Part shown: positions 1 to 11,744 of the stretch, one piece after another | Position numbering within the stretch: the stretch's first letter is position 1 | Layout of the letters: each line of letters starts with the position of its first letter | Source of the DNA: Oxytricha trifallax | Lineage: Eukaryota; Ciliophora; Spirotrichea; Sporadotrichida; Oxytrichidae | Assembly: GCA_000711775.1 (NCBI GenBank) | Contig: ARYC01001995.1 | Span: 30,114 to 94,113, forward strand | Reading direction: 5' to 3' | Length of the DNA: 64,000 bases | Notes under the pieces: generated by a model | What the model saw: the letters and a program-made list of their open reading frames with translations, nothing else | What the model was told of the DNA's origin: nothing | Databases searched by the model: none | Position numbers and translations under genes: made by a program

Positions 1-3000
1 CATAATGCCAGGGATCTTCAATTCCATCAGATTTCAATAGCTCAATTAAAGAAGTCTTACCTCTCGCCATTGTGTTCATTTGATAATTCATTTAGAGTCT
101 TAAGATTGATGAACTTGAATCAAGAATGTCTCCTGGAAATGCTGGCATTAAAGGAATGAAAATGATTACAAGAAACTCTTTCTAATTCTTATGAGCTCTT
201 AAGATTCTTTCTCTTAAAGCCAAACCTATCTTGTTCTTTACAATCATATATGCAAATATTTTTCAATAATTTTTGGATTTATATACATATTTGTAAATGC
301 TAGTTTTATTAGCTTCATGAAGAACGCACTAACTTATAAAGAACTGATTCTCGATGTATATAAAATGTTTCGACTACTCAATCAATTGTATATATGCTTC
401 GTAAATTGAATGCTCAACTTTAAGTAAACCTAAAGACCAAGGTGAAGCAGATCTTAATGCTTAAATTGTACAATTTTAATGCTATACTTTATCCACTAAG
501 TCATCTTTGATATTTCCATAAGAATGGAAGGTCTGAATTAAGTTTCTTTTCATCGTAGACAACTCCTTATCAAAATCAGGAGATTCCTCAAAATCACCGA
601 GAGGAGGTTTTTCTTTTACTTAGGTTTCAAATCTAAGTTTAATAAAAAATAAATCTGTTAGGAGATTGCATTAATATTTACACTTCTTCAGAGTTAATGA
701 ATGGACTTGTCTTTTCAGCGCTAACTTTTTATCTTAATTAGATATCTTCTTCATCTATTTCAATAAGGGCTTTTAAGTTGTGATTAGTGACCTCTATTTC
801 ACTTACTGATTACATTTCATACTTTATATTTTCGAAATTTTGTTAATTCTAAGAACAATTATTCATAAAAATGGGGTTTTTCTCTATCGAAATGTTATCT
901 CTCTTCATTATTATGCCTGAATCCTAACTTTAATCATGACCGTGAAAAAGACCTCCACCATTTTCAAGCCTAGTGGTGTCTTTGTGTTCAAATTAGCCAT
1001 CATTCTCCTCGTCAAATTGACTTTTAGGTATACCCTAGCTCATCTATATTTTTTTAGAATCTGGTTTGAAAAAGTCAGCTTGAAATAGCTTAAGCAAAGA
1101 TTGCTTGCCTTTTGAAGGTGGTAACTTTTCCTCAGTCTTATTTATCTGTATATCCTATAATTCATTTGTGAAGTCAGATATTTTATGATTATTCATAGGC
1201 GTGGAAGCCATACTATTTTGATTTATCTTCTTGTTTCTCCCTTGTTTTAATATTGAAAAAATGTTTTGAATCTTAGAAATGTACCTTCTATTCAGATTTT
1301 AAAGACTTGCTGGTGTTTTCATTCTATCTTGCATTAGATTAAATTAGTTAAAGTTCATGTTTTTAGCAATAATTTCATCAAATTCTTCATCAAATTTATC
1401 GTCCTCTTCGTCAAATTTTGAAACACTATTCATCCTTTCCCGGTTTTTGGATTCTTCTAAAGTTAATGCTGCATCTTAAACCGGTGTCATTACACTATTT
1501 CCTCTGCCTTTTCTTAAAGAGCGTAGCATTTTATCAAAAATGGACTCATTATACTTAAATTAGTCTCTAAAAACCTTTTATCCTCTTGTGGTAATGACTT
1601 GCATAGTTGATATTTAAGGTCCATGTTTATTAAGTTTAGCATTATTCCAAAGTTAAACAAAATGATGAGATAAATCGTTTGCAGTGTCCCCTTCTATAAA
1701 AACCCCTGTATCATGAAAAGGCATTCTCGCATCTCCGTCCCTATTTAGGACACTTTACATTATATCCTCAGGGTTTTTTATAGGAACATTTCTCTCATTA
1801 GCATAGTCTTTCCCTGGAAATAAACATTGGTCTTCTTCATTAAAACCTATGTCATATAAGGGATGATTCCTTGTATCCCACCTTCCAAAGCAAATATCTA
1901 GACCTCCTATGAATGCAAATTACTAATCAATAATACAAAGCTTAGCATGATGACTCCATAACTGAATTGCTCCTTATGAATGGCGAAGCATTTTAATATT
2001 TGGGTGAAGACCCATTAAGTATTCAGTTAATTAAATCACACTAAATTTTAATTTAAATATGATAGAGTTGATTGTTTTGTTAATAAACTGTTGAATTCAA
2101 CTGCAAACTTAGACTCCCTCCAGTGAAGAATGAATATTTTTACTCCTCTTTCAGCTGCTGCTAATAATAGCAAATCTAACCTTCCAGTCTAACTATCAAC
2201 TTCATCTGATAATTTGACGGGTCTCTCTAAATAATACTTAGCAACCATCCACCAATCTGTAATAAAAATTTCTGATTCAGCTTTTCTGATTTATTCAGCC
2301 ATATTCCTGAAATACATCTCTCCATCAATCATAATTCTTACTTTATTGCCTTTTCTTAATGGAGCAAATGAATCTTAAACAAATCTATCTAACTTATTGC
2401 TCCATGGTGAGTGATCGATCCCTTTGAGTAACTTATGTCTCCATGATAAAAGCTCCTTCTCTATGAACTTCAATGACAAAATTCTGTTACTTGTATGTAT
2501 GCGAATTTTTTATTTATTCATACGGGTTTTTACCGTAAGCTGCCATAAGTGGTCTATGAGCATAACTTCTCTTAACTGAAGAGCATCATTTTCTTACAAT
2601 TAAGACAATACATTCTTATTATTTTCAATTTTAATTGAGTTATTCAGATTATTAGAAGCCAATGGTCTTGGTAAGCCACTCATATTCGAAGTAATATTGT
2701 TATTTATACTCTGCTATTAAGACATAGAAACATTTAGAAGGATATTCTATTGAAGATTGTTGATTCCTTATTCGGAAAAGCTTTTGGGGAACGGTCTCTC
2801 CACATAGCACAAAAACTAGTTGGTCAAAATGAACCATTTCCTTGAGTAGCGCATAGGAGTTAAGCATTTGTTTGAGCAACTACAATCAATATTAGTACAT
2901 GAAGTATAAGGTAATTTAGAGTTTACCATTTACTAGATGAAGGCCTCCCTCCAGCTTGTTTTAGAATGAATCCTTATTTCAGTACAGTTTGCCAAGCCCC

Positions 3001-3663
3001 TGGTTTCTAAAAATTGAAGAAACTAACCTATATTTAGAAGTTAGAAGCGAATAAATAGTAAACAATTGTGAAAAATCCAAAACCATATGTTTCTATTAAT
3101 CTTACTTCGAAGAAGTTAATAGTGACATCGTCCATCCAAAGTACCTCTATATTTAGAGCATTAAGTAATTGAATGGCATGTGTTAATCCCATTTTCATAT
3201 TGTTTAAATTAGTTTTGCACTTTTTCGCTTCATCTTAATGTATTTCCAAAAGGAATTAAGTTGTTTCTTTTTTGAATAAGTTTACCAAAAACAACTTATT
3301 TCCTTCCACTTATATGCTGTCATTTTTTTAAAATATTATATTTTAAATTAATAAATATTTATTCATGACCTGAGATGTGTTGATGCACCTTGAACTTTCG
3401 TACGACAAATTTCAAGAAAAATTTAATTTCCTGTAAGTGCTTAGTTATTCTATAAAAAAGAGTTATTAAGCTAATGACGATTTCATCAGAAATTGGCTTT
3501 ATAAGACCTACGTGTATGTTTATATTTTAGGATTTACATCAATATTTTCTTCGTTATTTTTCAATTAATCTAAAATAGGAGAGGTGGCAGAGAGTTCAAT
3601 ATTATATAACATGGTTTCCTCTTTGCATATACTCATGTCAAGCAATTCATTGATCTTGTACAT
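1..3663 (-). CDS. Phospholipase D, PX/PH type (3' end off window)
   Basis: The product hydrolyses phosphatidylcholine-type lipids to phosphatidic acid at membranes. Read with TAA/TAG as Gln, the N-terminal part (3663 to about 3380) looks PX-like. A PH-like stretch (KQGFILKQAGGR) lies near 2930-2980. The catalytic half follows: MAAYGKNPYE, DGEMYFRNMAEQIRKAE with IFITDWW, LHPNIKMLRH, and the first HKD motif as HHAKLCIID followed by FIGGLDICFGRWDTRNHP (about 1880-1960). After a long polar linker the frame reaches MNTMARGKTSLIELL and GIEDPWHY at the window edge. In this family that stretch precedes the second HKD, so HKD2 lies outside. The start is the first ATG of the open frame, MYKINELLDMS. 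One IES at 2029-2069 is resolved; others are likely in the N-terminal half, where the frame changes near 3000-3550. The identification is firm from the HKD and flanking motifs; the exact N-terminus is less sure. Confidence 0.85.
2029..2069. other. IES, 41 bp, pointer AGTT, in phospholipase D
   Basis: AGTT at 2025-2028 and 2066-2069 is in the same codon phase on both sides on the minus strand. Excision joins the segment ending TKQST to EYLMGLHPNIK, the order expected in PX-PH phospholipase D just before the first HKD. Confidence 0.75.
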
Positions 3664-3830
3664 TATTAAGTTTTCTCAACTTTAATTAACTAATTTATAA
3701 TATTATTTAAAGTTTTATTGATTTTAAAATGTTTAGGGCTTTTCCTATTTTAAACATATTTTAAGCAAGTATTACCAATAATTATCTCTTTTGCATGAAG
3801 AGAAATATTAATTAAAAATCAAAGTTATGC

Positions 3831-4130
3831 TCAATTATATATTCCTGGTAAGTTCAATCCAATTAGTTGTTAAATATCCTTAAACTACTGTTATTTTGAT
3901 GTTTGTATAACTTATTCATAAATGTTATTCTGAATCTTTTAAGGTATATTTAAGTTAAGATTTGGTATGGGATAATATTCAGGTTTTGACTTTATTTTAA
4001 AATCTTGACCTGCTTTATTAACCTAGTCTTAATTAATTAAAGAGTTATTATTTAAAATACTCTATGTATAGCCGTAGTCGTTGTTAGGTTATATTTAAAC
4101 CTTCTTCTTCTGGTTTATTTAAATAAAAGA

Positions 4131-4171
<41 letters not shown>

Positions 4172-6620
4172 TTTGATAGTGACATAATTTTGATTGTGAT
4201 ATTTATTTATATCTGTTAAGTTATAGTAATTGTCTGCAGTCGAAAATCTTTATACTTAAAACTAATGCCTTTTATTAGTAGAATCAAGAGTTTAATTCCT
4301 AGCAGTAAAATTTGTCTTGAGGATATTTGCTTCAGAATTTTTTAGCGTTTCAATCTCAGATCCAATAAGTTACTATGATTTTCGAAAACTATCCAGCTTA
4401 CTATTATTGTTAGAAGTGCTTATTTAGTTTTTACTAAAATTTATGACTGTCTAATTCATATTTCGAGATAAATTCTTGTTATTTACAGTAGATGATTCTT
4501 TAAATCTTAAATTTAAGGGAGAAATAGTTGAAGGTCTTATTATGCTCAGTTTATCTGAAGTGCGAATACGGGTAGAAAGTCTTGTCTTGAATCTTTAATT
4601 TTAGGAAGACTTTAGTTGCATACTTGAATATTTTTCAACAGCTTCCATCTGATTCATCGGACTTTTTTAAAATGAATCAAAGACAGATTATCCAATTAAA
4701 ACTTATGAGTTATTTTATTCAAGAGCAGATCTTGGTGGAGTATTTTTATAATATTGATTTACACTATCCAAGTTGAATTTCATAATCCAATTCGAGATAA
4801 TTTACGATTAATTTATTACGAATTCAACTTTGTTAAGTTTTTATTGCTCAGTTTCTTAAGGGACACTCATCAAAAGCTTTGAAGTTTCTATTTACATTAC
4901 TGACAAATTCTTAATAAATTTATGCAAAGCTTCTATCCACCTTACTATATTTTCAAAGTCTGATTTATTTGATTTCTAATTTTAGATCTCTATTAAATCC
5001 GCTTTATTAGCTTTTGAATCAAGGGTATTTTTAAATTCTTAATCAGCAATTTAAATTTAGTTTGGATTGCTATAACCTCCAGGTTTCTATATAATTTGCT
5101 GTGAAATTTTCTTTACAGCTGCATAAATATCTTTTGATATGTTTGATCCTAAAACATCAAGATTCTCTTCTAATTTTGCTTATTTTTCAAGGAATTTTAA
5201 GAATTTTATATTAAGGTCAGATTTGTAATCCAGTAAAGTTTCAGTCAGAACATATTCCTCAAGTTTTAATTATATCTCTCTGAAATTTTATTTAGATGCT
5301 TTGTCACTCATCACCTCATCAATAATTTGAATATAGCAATAAATTTAACATATCAAATCTTCTGACTATTTCTTGTGTTTTAGCAGATTCTTTACTTAAA
5401 TCTAATAGCAAATCTTCAAACCTGGATACCTCTGGCAAAACTTTATTGTATAAATCTTTCAAATCGCCATATTCAGCATACTTTGTAAAATTTTTCCATA
5501 GTCTGCTTGTCTCCTCGTTATTCGTCTTCTTTCTTAAATCTTTATAAATATCTTAAATATCGAGGTTTATTCGAAGTTTTATATCCTCTTCAACTTTTTA
5601 TATTCTCTAATTTGTATCAGTTATGCTTAAGTTTACTTTATGAAATTTCCTATTCATCTCATGATCGTAAGTTTTGAGTTTTTCATTGAATTAATCGATG
5701 CCAAGTTTAAATTCTAATTTTTTATTCATTTCATCTCTAACGAATTAAATGCCATTTTGAAATTCTTCCTTCTTAACACATTCTTATTTCACTGTTTTCT
5801 TTAATTTCTTAAATTTGTCTTATGTTTTATTCAATTCAGTCCTCTTGGCGAAATTCTCAAAATGTGCCATCACTCTTGAAATATCTTGAAGAACTGCGTA
5901 TTAATTTAATCTATTTAGCATTAATTGAAATTGCTCCTATGAGACTGAATTGGTCATTTTATAATTCAGGTCACTGACTTCTTACATCAAAGTTTAAACT
6001 TTGAAATCCACATCCAGATTTATCTTTTATGGAGCTTTTTGAGTTAAAATTGTCTTATTAGCTTGATTATTGGTAGTCATTCCCGTTTTACTTATAACAT
6101 TTTCTTAGTTTTATTTTTACTCAACTTCATCTTTTAGACTTTCACTCTCTTTTCTCTCTTCCTGCTCTTTTTGACTTTCTGCACTGACCTAACTCTTAAC
6201 TTATCTGATTTCTTTAGATAATTGTATAATTAAAATACCCAGTTCTCTAACTGAAGTTTTATCAGTTATTTATTTTTCGATGTAACTTTCATCTTTCTGA
6301 TCTTCTTCCTCGTCCTTAAAACGGCGACTTAGGTCTTCGACTTAACGTTATAACTAAATTATCTCATCTTTTAATAATTAAAATTTGGGGAAATATCTGT
6401 AAAAATTCACATCCAGCATTTGTGCGATGAAGGGGATTTCAAGTTTCTATTGTATGTTTTCTATCACATCATTTTGGAAATTGTTAAAAATTCATTATAA
6501 ATTTATTAATTAATGCAAATAATATATGATACAAGTGAAAATTGATACGTTCTTGTAGTTCCTAAATTTGAAGTTAAGAATCATAAGAAAGAAAAATTAT
6601 TTTACCTCAATGCTACTCAT
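3831..6620 (-). CDS. Long coiled-coil protein, function unknown
   Basis: An almost continuous Lys/Glu/Asn/Gln-rich reading of roughly 880 residues with heptad-like stretches, for example around RVMAHFENFAKRTELNKT and KLGIDQFNEKLKTYDHEM. The first ATG gives MSSIE, then a GT-AG intron of 44 bp (6562-6605), then ELQERINF. IESs at 6484-6544 and 5323-5356 restore the frame exactly; the 373 codons between them contain no TGA. A tail reading YYPIPNLNLN to LPGIYN ends at TGA 3831-3833. The frame must change by one near the TA-dinucleotide run at 4134-4168, so a further IES or repeat-length change lies there. The gene follows the phospholipase on the same strand, with 167 bp between stop and next start. 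No family is recognised; a cytoskeletal or basal-body scaffold would be typical for such a protein in a ciliate, but that is only a guess. Confidence 0.7.
4134..4168. repeat. TA dinucleotide microsatellite
   Basis: An uninterrupted (TA)n run of about 35 bp. It lies within the span of the coiled-coil gene at the point where the reading frame shifts, so it may be inside an IES. Confidence 0.95.
5323..5356. other. IES, 34 bp, pointer ATCAA, in coiled-coil gene
   Basis: ATCAA at 5318-5322 and 5352-5356. On the minus strand both copies are in the same phase, and removal joins RRFD to EVMSDKAS. Without removal the frame meets TGA inside the insert. Confidence 0.8.
6484..6544. other. IES, 61 bp, pointer AAATTG, in coiled-coil gene
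   Basis: AAATTG at 6478-6483 and 6539-6544, same phase on the minus strand. Excision joins QERINF to QNDVIENIQ and opens a long continuous frame. Confidence 0.8.
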
Positions 6621-7130
6621 TTTATTAAAATAGTTTTAATAAATTTAATTTATCACTTCTTTAATTATAAAAATTATATATAAATTGTACTAAAAAAATT
6701 AAATAAACGTATTAATGATCAAAAATATATACTTTATCAATATATTGAGAGCTTCACATTTCCTTTTGGTTGAAAAAATAATATTATAATTAAATTATTA
6801 TAAAAAGCTTTTATGGGATAGTATTATTAAATAATATTTTAAACCTAAAACAGAGTAAATTAAAAATAATTAATCCTAAGAAACCTTAAATATTAATAGT
6901 CAAATTATGTTCAAAAATATAATAATTAATTATTTTTATAATTATTAAATAATTTAAGGGGATTTGAATGTTACCAAACCTTGTATTTTATAATATAATA
7001 ATAATAATTAATCCAAATCCGGGGGGCTCAAGGCCCCCCCCCCGGATGTATATAGTGGTTATCACTATGTAAGGGACAAGCCCTTTTTTAATAATTAGTT
7101 TTAAACTTTCAACAAATATAAAAAAAATAT
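6621..7130. other. AT-rich intergenic DNA with a hairpin cluster
   Basis: About 500 bp with no coding signal. Its distal part (7019-7092) holds three adjacent inverted repeats: a G-run/C-run pair around CTCAAGG, ATAGTG pairing with CACTAT, and AAGGG pairing with CCCTT, followed by a T run. It directly precedes the 1.56-kb inverted-repeat element. Confidence 0.6.
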
Positions 7131-8693
7131 GGCCCCCCCCCCAAAAACACGCAAAAAAAATTATCCGATTATTTTTTTTTCGTAATTACGTATTTATTTT
7201 TTTACGTAATTTTAAAAATTTGAAAATACGTAAAAATGAATTTAAACAAATTTATGATGTCAATTTTCATAATAATAAATTGTAAATTATATTTTAGGAC
7301 TTTTCATTATTAACAATGATAAGTATGGAATATAAATATATATCTACTCTGCAAATTGTAAATTTTATTAACTATTTTCAAAGTAAATATATAGCATAAT
7401 GGCTATTGACATACCATTCATATCTCAATCTCTAATCTTGAAAGATAAAATATTTTAGATATAATATATTAAAAAAAATAATGGCAATGTTGATCAAAAT
7501 GAAATATCTTAGATTTTCTTAAGTAATTAATCATGAGATAGAATATTAAAGATTTGCAAATTAATTAATATTGATATACCTAAAATCTCTGTTATTAAAG
7601 TAATTCAAGATTTAATAAATAATATAAGCATAGCTACTAATATATAAAATTAACATAAGAAAAGATAATCAAAGTTGCCGTATTTTGAAAAAATAAATTA
7701 TTATGCACTAAAGTATAAAAATTTAAGATAAAATTTAATGCATAGACTTATTCTCCTTATTAGTTTCCGAATTTATTTAGAATATTTTTATTTTAAAATA
7801 CTAATATATTTTTATATAAAGCTATTATTTAAGCCTTCAATAAATCAAAGTCAGTTAGCGTTATAATTCTGATACATAAACTTAATATCTATTTAATTCT
7901 ATCCTAATTTTTTCTAGCCTTGAAAAGTCAAGGCCTTCAAAACTCATAATTAAGTAAGTACATAAGAAAATCATTTTGTAAAAATGTATTCATTAGTACA
8001 TTAATATATTTAGGATCTTAAAAGTGTTCTGTATGAATCTTAATCATTAGTTAACTTACTTTAAATAAGTATTGAAAGAAAAATGATTTATAATAATTAT
8101 TTAAGTTAAATATAAATCTTAATTAGCTACACTTTTAATTAATTGATAATTATTTGTAAAAAATAATATTTATTATTTCATCAATCTAGTTAAGTTGAAA
8201 AATATACTTAATTTTCGAAATAAATCTTAAGTTTTAAGTTTACAAAATATGACGATAAAACAATTAAAATTTTGATATCTTTTTTTTGATAATGAGTTAA
8301 AATAAGTCAAGACAATTTCATTGAAGTTTAAAAAATATTACTAATTTCCTTCTAATATAGTATGATTTTATGCGTAAATTTACATTATTTACATCCTTAG
8401 ATTGAATTAATTTGATAATTACATATTTATTTTATAATCTTTTAAACTATTTAAATTAAAAATTTGATGGTTAAAACCATAAATATTTATGAATTTTTAT
8501 TAAAAAAACACACAAAAATATAATAAAATTTAAATACTTAAAGATTATATATTATTATGAAAATTGACATCATAAATTTGTTTAAATTCATTTTTACGTA
8601 TTTTCAGATTTTTAAAATTACGTAAAAAAATAAATACGTAATTACGAAAAAAAAATAATCGGATAATTTTTTTTGCGTGTTTTTGGGGGGGCC
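7131..8693. mobile_element. 1.56-kb inverted-repeat transposon with C-run ends
   Basis: The ends are inverted copies of about 145 bp that are nearly identical, each beginning GGCCCCCC then AAAAACACGC. The 8-bp sequence AAAAATAT directly repeats on both flanks (7123-7130 and 8694-8701), as expected for a target-site duplication. The interior is AT-rich and I see no transposase, so it looks non-autonomous. The C-run/A-run tips resemble the telomere-like tips known for some spirotrich germline transposons, but the repeat unit is not C4A4. It ends about 170 bp upstream of the next gene. Confidence 0.85.
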
Positions 8694-8864
8694 AAAAATA
8701 TATCTCATATATAGAAAATTCTTGAATTTTAAATCAACATAAAATTCAAATTACTATCAATTTGTGAAATTATTTTATATCAAAAAATTGATATATTATA
8801 TTGATATACTATCATGTTATTTTTGCCCAAAATTTTGAATAAAATAATTTCTCTTTAAATACAT

Positions 8865-11744
8865 ATGAACAAACAAGACCATTCCATCTTTTCTGATTAA
8901 TTCCCTCAGTTTCTCTAAACATTTGACAGCGATGATTTTGACGAAGAATTCTAAGTTTTCGCTGATTATGATGGTACTCTAAGCTTATTTATTATTTATA
9001 ATTAATAATATAGTAAAAAAATTAAAATTAATGCCATTTTAATTTCAATAAATTTAGCTATCCCTCTTCAATTTAACACAGCTTCAAAAATTAATCAAGA
9101 TAAATCACTCAAGATCAAACTCAGTAAATCTTTAATATTGGGAAAATTATATTTAAAATATTTTGGATAAAATTTATATAATATTTGATATTGATTAAAG
9201 CAATAAAATGGTAAATTAGGATCCTAATTGCTAAAATCACAGCATATTAGATATTAATTGTGCTTAACTTAGTGCTAGCCCCAACAATCATATAAATATT
9301 TATCTTTTTAAATCGTTTATTTGAAGACATGTACCTTAATTAATAAATTTAATAATAATTCTAATCACAATAATAACATTAATAACTAAATTAGTGTATA
9401 ATTAACTATTATTAAGAACAAATTTTCATATAAAAATAAATTTACCTCATTAATTAGTAATTAAATTTATTGGATAAAAGCTCAAATTTTAATAATTAAA
9501 ACGACTAAATTAATCATGATATTTAAAGATATCAAATTGAATGTTTCTTCGAATAGCAATAATATCACGATTAATAAGAGACTTTTCTGATCAAAACTGA
9601 ATCAAACTAATAAAGTTTTAGTAAATAGTAATTGAATTAAGACACTCCAATAGACAGAGCTCAGCAGTTTTTATACAAAAATTTATATAAATCTTTTTTA
9701 TTATAGTTGAATTATCCTGTAAATTTTGAAGCATTAGGTATTCCAAGCTAAACTACAGATATCAAAGATGATTCCCAAATTTATTCAATTGCAGATTAAT
9801 TGCCATTCTAAAACTAGAGTGTTTCATAAATGTAGAAAGTAGATTCAATAAGTGAGTGGATCCAATCGTCTTTTATGAAAAACTAACATTAAAATACAAG
9901 CGATACATTCATAAGTGGAGAATACTCTAGCACTTTATCAGCAAATCTTGGATAATTAAACTCCCCTTAAAGCTTGAATTAATCTGAAAATTTTACAAGC
10001 TATGAATAAATTTTCCCAGTAAAAGTTAATAAATTTGAAATAAATCAACTCAAGACTGATATAATCCAAGCAAAAGCTTCAAATTAATAGAAGTCGACCA
10101 AGAAAAGCGAGGAAGTTAATAAACCTTCAAGCAAAGTTAACTAAATAAAACTTCTAAAAGTGACTTAATTAGAAAGCAGCTCAAGAAAAAGACAGAAATT
10201 AAATGCCGATTCACTTCTAAATGTGTAGAAAAGCCGGTTACTTACTTCTCAATCTACACTTCTATCTTCTCCCAAAAATGATTTTTAAACTTCTTTATCT
10301 ATCTTTCAACCAAATATTTTAGATGATTCCATACTTTAGAGATATCTTCAAATGAGCACAAATCTCACTATTATAGATGAAACACATTTTATTTTTGGAA
10401 TTAAAAAAAAGAATTTTAATTTTATTTTTAATTAAGATTCTCATGACTTTATCTTTATAAATTTCAAGGAATAGATATTTAAAAAAAGGAATAGTCTATA
10501 AAATCTTTACCAACTAAAAAAAATAGCATAAAAATTTTTGTAAATATCTTAGTTATTTAAAAAAAAAGTATTTAAGTTTAAAACACTTTAATAATTGCAA
10601 CATAAGTAGTTCAAATAATTTTTGAATTTTTACTGACCATAGATATATAAATTCAGTTAATTATAAATTTAATTTATAATTCTCTATTTAAATATATTCC
10701 CACTTTAGTGATTTCAGCTAAAATCATCTTTCTAATTATAACTTCTTAAAAAACTCTGAGGGTCATACTTTAGATATAACTTAAAGCATTGAAACTCAGC
10801 TTTTAGAGGATAGTTGCGATTTAGAAATTCAAGATGATAGAAGTTTAAGTTCGTAGTCCCAGAAGAAGAGAGATGTCAAAGCTCAATCGAAATTATAATA
10901 AATGACGACAGTGGTGCCGAGCTCTGAGCTAGAAATTGTAAGGCTATAAGTCAAAACGTTTTTGGAAGCTGTATCCAGGCTTTGTGGTCAGTAATCTTGA
11001 CAAGAAGGTGAGACCATTAAGACTGAATAGGGCTTTAAACCATTTTTACGTGGTTTCCGAAAATATTTTGAGTCTTAGCTGGGCAAATTCAAGCTGGAGA
11101 AAGGTAAGCATCACTGGAGCGATGATAAACTCTTCAGATAGACTAAGACTTTACTTCAGCTGATTTCAAAAGAGCACAATAGCTAAATTTTCTCTGAGCC
11201 CAGTGACGAGGAAGTTTGGCTTTCTGTTCTTTTAATATTCCCTAATAGGGGAACTGAGGCAAGGAGAGACAATGAAAAGAGGGAAAGAGACGTTTGCTAA
11301 AAATTGTTTGAGACATTAGACAGAGATCTTATTAACACTTTCAGAAAGTCTTAAAATATTTTCATTTATTAAATAAGGTGTTTGACAATAATAACTAGAC
11401 ACTAATATGCAAATTATTTACTAATAAGTTCTTGTAAAAGCTATGGAACCTTCTCATTAAACAGGTAAACATTTTTTTTCTTTTAATTCCAATTTAAAAA
11501 AAACTATAAAAAGATCAATAGTTAGTATCTAATTTAAAAAATTTTACCAGTAATGAGGTTAAATTCTAAGATTTTAAGAACCTATGCAGCAATTAGAGAT
11601 TTAGTATCGTAATAATTTAACCTGTAGGTTCCAGATTGGCTTCTTGACCCTGAGCAGACTCTTTAAGAATAATTGCTTAAAGATTAATAATAAGAATTGG
11701 TACCCACACCAAAGGGCAAAAGTAAAAAGTAAAATAATGAATGA
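8865..11744 (+). CDS. Unknown protein, copy 1 of a two-copy family
   Basis: Removing three IESs leaves 1797 bp, exactly 599 codons (598 residues plus TGA). The start is the ATG of MNKQDHSIFSDQFPQF. The first half is Ser/Gln/Asn-rich and low complexity with basic patches (SSSRKRQKLNAD). The second half holds the family core: SELEIVRLQVKTFLEAVSRL, KGKHHWSDDKLF, EEVWLSVLLIFPNRG, and near the C-terminus FNLQVPDWLLDPEQTL. The copy at 18.2-20.2 kb shares RHHWSDEKLF, DVWIVVLLLNPAKG and FKLEAPAWWKERF in the same order. I recognise no known domain. The basic patches and disordered N-terminal half would suit a nuclear protein, but this is inference. An intron-like GT...AG at about 11463-11547 would break the better C-terminal reading, so I left it in the coding sequence. 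Confidence 0.7.
8970..9715. other. IES, 746 bp, pointer ATTAT, in family copy 1
   Basis: ATTAT at 8965-8969 and 9711-9715, in phase. Removal joins FQVFADY to PVNFEALGIP. The insert is AT-rich with no coding signal. Confidence 0.65.
10392..10707. other. IES, 316 bp, pointer TTTA, in family copy 1
   Basis: TTTA at 10388-10391 and 10704-10707, in phase. Removal joins TIIDETHF to SDFSQNHLSN and skips a poly-A/T-rich tract that ends in TGA. Confidence 0.65.
10989..11009. other. Possible 21-bp IES containing an in-frame TGA, pointer GGT
   Basis: GGT at 10986-10988 and 11007-11009 in the same phase. The 21 bp are a multiple of three and carry the only TGA (10998-11000) of an otherwise open frame. 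Removal joins SRLCG to ETIKTEQGF. Confidence 0.5.
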
